Both the position numbers and the translations under genes were made by a program. This document shows positions 61,902 through 64,000 of a DNA stretch of 64,000 bases, one piece after another. Position 1 is the first letter of the stretch. Every line of letters starts with the position of its first letter. The notes beneath the pieces were generated by a model. The model was given only the letters and a program-made list of their open reading frames with translations, made no database searches and was not told the origin of the DNA. The stretch is from Paraburkholderia largidicola (lineage in GTDB: Bacteria; Pseudomonadota; Gammaproteobacteria; Burkholderiales; Burkholderiaceae): positions 2,356,001-2,420,000 of the forward strand of contig NZ_AP023175.1 in the NCBI RefSeq assembly GCF_013426895.1, written 5' to 3'.

Positions 61902-62688
61902 GTCTGCGACGCTGGGGCCGTGTTTTTGTTTTTTCGCTGGCATCCGCGTTTTGCCTTCATCCTTTTGGCGTTGCCGTTCGGTGTTCTGGGCTTAGCGCTG
62001 GCATCCGCGTGATGTTATTGGTTCGCAAGCGTTGCCCCTGTGCGGGGCGGCACCTACTTTTCTTTGCCGCCGCAAAGAAAAGTAGGCAAAAGAAAGCGGC
62101 TCACACCGCCAGCCCGAATTCCCATCCACGGCCCCCTACGGCCCCACCCTTCACACGGCAACATCTTTGTTTGCGTGCGTTGCCAACGCTCCAAATAAGC
62201 GCCTCACCCGCTTCGAATACCCGTACAAAGGCATGTGGCAGCGAATGGTATGTGCCGCCCAGGTGGCAAACTGTGTGTAGGTTGTCGCGGCGTATAGCTT
62301 GGCGCTCCTACAGTGTGGGGCGCGTGCGCTATCGGTCCGAAGTGAGGCGTGGGGAGTACCTGGGCCTACACACAGTTTGCCACCTGGGCGGCCGTGGACG
62401 ATCTGGCTCGGCGTGCTGTAGTGCGGGCGTGTGAAGCGGGTGAGGCGCACTGCAAGAGCGCTGGCAACGAACGTGGTTCATGTGGTTGCCGTTTGAAGTG
62501 TAAGACCCTGTGGGGGCCCTCAGGCAAACACAAGAACTGGCGGTGTGAGCCGCTTTCTTTTGCCTACTTTTCTTTGCGGCGGCAAAGAAAAGTAGGTGCC
62601 GCCCCGCACAGGGGCAACGCTTGCGAACCAATAACATCACGCGGATGCCAGCAAAAAAAACAAAAACACCACCCCAGCGTCGCAAGAC
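61902..62688. repeat. Nested inverted-repeat element, copy 2 (787 bp)
   Basis: Same element as 10205-11016, in the opposite orientation: its left arm matches the reverse complement of the right arm of copy 1 (for example CGCCTCACCCGCTTCGAATA), and its right arm the left arm of copy 1 (TTTGCCTGAGGGCCCCCA when reversed). Ends are GTCTGCGACGCTGG (61902-61915) and CCAGCGTCGCAAGAC (62674-62688, one extra A). Hairpins lie at 62053-62086 and 62563-62596, and the inner GGTGGCAAACTGTGTG arms at 62262 and 62365-62385. It fills the gap between convergent protease and polB genes, ending 12-14 bases from both stops. Confidence 0.9.
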
Positions 62689-62700
62689 AAAAAAAACCGC

Positions 62701-64000
62701 TCAGAACAATACCCTCTGCCCCGAAGCCAACGTAGCAAAATCATCCTTCAACAAAGGCAAAATCGCATCCGCAACAGGCTGAAGCTGCCGCGTCAGATAG
62801 TGCTCATAGTCGATTTCCGAACGCAGCGTCTCAAGCGGCTCAGGCCCGCTACCCGTCATGACATAACTGATCCATCCACCATTCTGATATTGAAGCGGCC
62901 GACCGCGCTGCCGGTTGAACTCATCGGCGGTTCGCGCAGCACGCACATGCGGCGGTACATTGCGCTCGTAGTCGGAGAGCGGCCGACGCAGCCGCTTCCG
63001 ATACACGAGCAGATCATCGAACTCCCCCGCCAGCGTGCGCCGCACATAATCGCGCACATAGTCCCGATACGGCTGCTGCTTGAAAATGCGCAGATACAGT
63101 TCCTGCTGAAAACGCTGCGCAAGCGGTGTCCAATCCGTGCGCACGGTTTCAAGACCTTTGTAGACCACCTCCTCACTGCCGTCAGGCATAACAGTCAACC
63201 CCGCGTAGCGCTTCTTGCTGCCTTCCTCCGCGCCGCGCACGGTCGGCATGAAAAAGCGCTTGTAGTGCCGCTCGAATTGCAGTTCCAGCGCGCTCTCCAG
63301 TCCGAAGCGCTCGCGCAAATGCTCGCGCCACCACGCATTGATTCCGCTTACCAGTTCGCGTCCGATGCGCGCCGCGTCTTCCTCGTCATGCGCGTGGCGC
63401 AGCCATACAAAAGTGGAATCCGTGTCGCCGTAAATCACCGCGTAGCTGCGCGCTTCAATCAGTTCCCGCGTGCGGTGCATGATCTCGTGGCCGCGCATCG
63501 TGATCGACGACGCAAGGCGCGGATCGAAGAACCGGCAGCCCGTCGAGCCGAGCACGCCATAGAACGCGTTCATGATGATCTTCAGCGCCTGCGATAACGG
63601 CTTGTTCTGCTCACGCTTCGCCGCTTCGCGTCCTTCCCACACCTGCGCGACGATCGACGGCAGGCAGTGATGCGCGCGCGAAAAACGCGCGCCGAGGAAG
63701 CCGGGCACGGAATGCTCGTCGTCGGGATGACGTACGCCGTCGACCAGTCCCACGGGATCGATCAGAAACGTGCGAATGATCGACGGATACAGGCTCTTGT
63801 AGTCGAGCACGAGCACGGAATCGTAGAGGCCGGGCTTCGAGTCCATCACGAAGCCGCCGGGGCTGGCCGCGCCCGCCACGTCGCCGAGATTCGGCGCGAC
63901 GTAGCCGAGCCGGTGCATGCGCGGCATATACAGATGCGTGAACGCCGCCACCGATCCGCCGCTGCGGTCGGCGGGCAGCCCCGTGACCGTCGCGCGTTCG
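62701..64000 (-). CDS. polB: DNA polymerase II (family B), C-terminal part
   Basis: The visible 433 residues are the polymerase half of DNA polymerase II, the SOS-linked repair polymerase; the gene continues past the window edge with an open frame. Motif A is LDYKSLYPSII, motif B LKIIMNAFYGVLG, motif C YGDTDSTFVW, followed by KKRYAGL and GLETVRTDWTPLA, all as in E. coli PolB. The exonuclease half lies outside. It converges with the protease gene, with the repeat element between. Confidence 0.95.
   Translation of the reverse strand, partial: ERATVTGLPADRSGGSVAAFTHLYMPRMHRLGYVAPNLGDVAGAASPGGFVMDSKPGLYDSVLVLDYKSLYPSIIRTFLIDPVGLVDGVRHPDDEHSVPGFLGARFSRAHHCLPSIVAQVWEGREAAKREQNKPLSQALKIIMNAFYGVLGSTGCRFFDPRLASSITMRGHEIMHRTRELIEARSYAVIYGDTDSTFVWLRHAHDEEDAARIGRELVSGINAWWREHLRERFGLESALELQFERHYKRFFMPTVRGAEEGSKKRYAGLTVMPDGSEEVVYKGLETVRTDWTPLAQRFQQELYLRIFKQQPYRDYVRDYVRRTLAGEFDDLLVYRKRLRRPLSDYERNVPPHVRAARTADEFNRQRGRPLQYQNGGWISYVMTGSGPEPLETLRSEIDYEHYLTRQLQPVADAILPLLKDDFATLASGQRVLF

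Noticed and set aside
61826..62735. Frames of 99-202 codons across repeat copy 2
   Set aside because: Same reason: they translate the conserved hairpin and mirrored arms.
1..64000. CRISPR arrays, rRNA, tRNA genes, prophage
   Set aside because: No regularly spaced direct repeats, no rRNA-like stretches, no cloverleaf with CCA-adjacent pattern, and no phage structural genes were recognised by reading.

Overview
The window reads as a GC-rich Burkholderiales chromosome, most likely Paraburkholderia or a close relative. This rests on the dense GC3-rich coding, protein families common in that group (DUF3331, DUF3141, a DUF4148-like tail, YCII/DGPF), a 666-residue RpoD, and a long palindromic repeat whose spurious translations recur in that group. 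There is no rRNA, no recognisable tRNA and no CRISPR array. The isolated rpoD (no dnaG or rpsU beside it) and the accessory-metabolism content suggest a secondary chromosome, but this is inference.

Layout. 0-10 kb: an HxlR regulator, an MFS exporter, a tannase/feruloyl esterase, an LCM-type methyltransferase, and a four-gene ABC export operon (HlyD-like adaptor, ATPase, two FtsX-type permeases). 10.2-11.0 kb: first copy of an ~800 bp nested inverted-repeat element. 11-17.5 kb: a LysR/aldehyde dehydrogenase divergent pair, small envelope proteins, gamma-glutamylcyclotransferase, GNAT and YfcF-like GST. 17.7-22 kb: a membrane GGDEF-EAL protein, MnmH, a CBS protein, CobA. 22.7-23.6 kb: a bidirectional nitrogen-control region with two sigma-54 promoters, two NtrC-type sites between them, and a matching terminator-like hairpin in each leader. 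23.6-28.9 kb: a sugar-acid cluster (SMP-30 lactonase, LacI/GntR-type regulator, IlvD/Edd dehydratase, FAH-family enzyme). 29.0-30.0 kb: a class I cyclic-di-GMP (GEMM) riboswitch in front of a secreted spherulin-4-like glycosidase.

31-42.7 kb: PRC-barrel protein, rpoD, then a minus-strand operon DUF3141 / phosphotransacetylase / acetate kinase / FabI / RRM-like protein, and an acyl-CoA dehydrogenase with an IclR regulator. 43-48 kb: TSUP permease, YbjQ, YqaE/Pmp3, a second diguanylate cyclase, small membrane and periplasmic proteins. 48.1-50.4 kb: an AT-rich patch, an orphan transposase-like HTH protein, and a three-gene lipoprotein/periplasmic/lytic-transglycosylase operon. 50.8-61.9 kb: MgtC, DUF4142, WrbA, YbaK, LysR, DUF3331, DUF427, a carbonic anhydrase-SulP pair, several tiny membrane or lipoproteins, and a DegQ-like protease. 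61.9-62.7 kb: second repeat copy, in the opposite orientation. The window ends inside polB (DNA polymerase II).

How parts work together. Two c-di-GMP enzymes and a c-di-GMP riboswitch in one window suggest control of an extracellular matrix enzyme. The NtrC/sigma-54/attenuator region places siroheme synthesis (CobA) under nitrogen control, as expected for nitrite assimilation, and drives an equivalent leader the other way into an unrecognised small ORF. The acetate kinase-phosphotransacetylase-FabI group looks like a low-oxygen carbon-overflow module. Most start sites were chosen by Shine-Dalgarno spacing and are given with alternatives where the choice matters.
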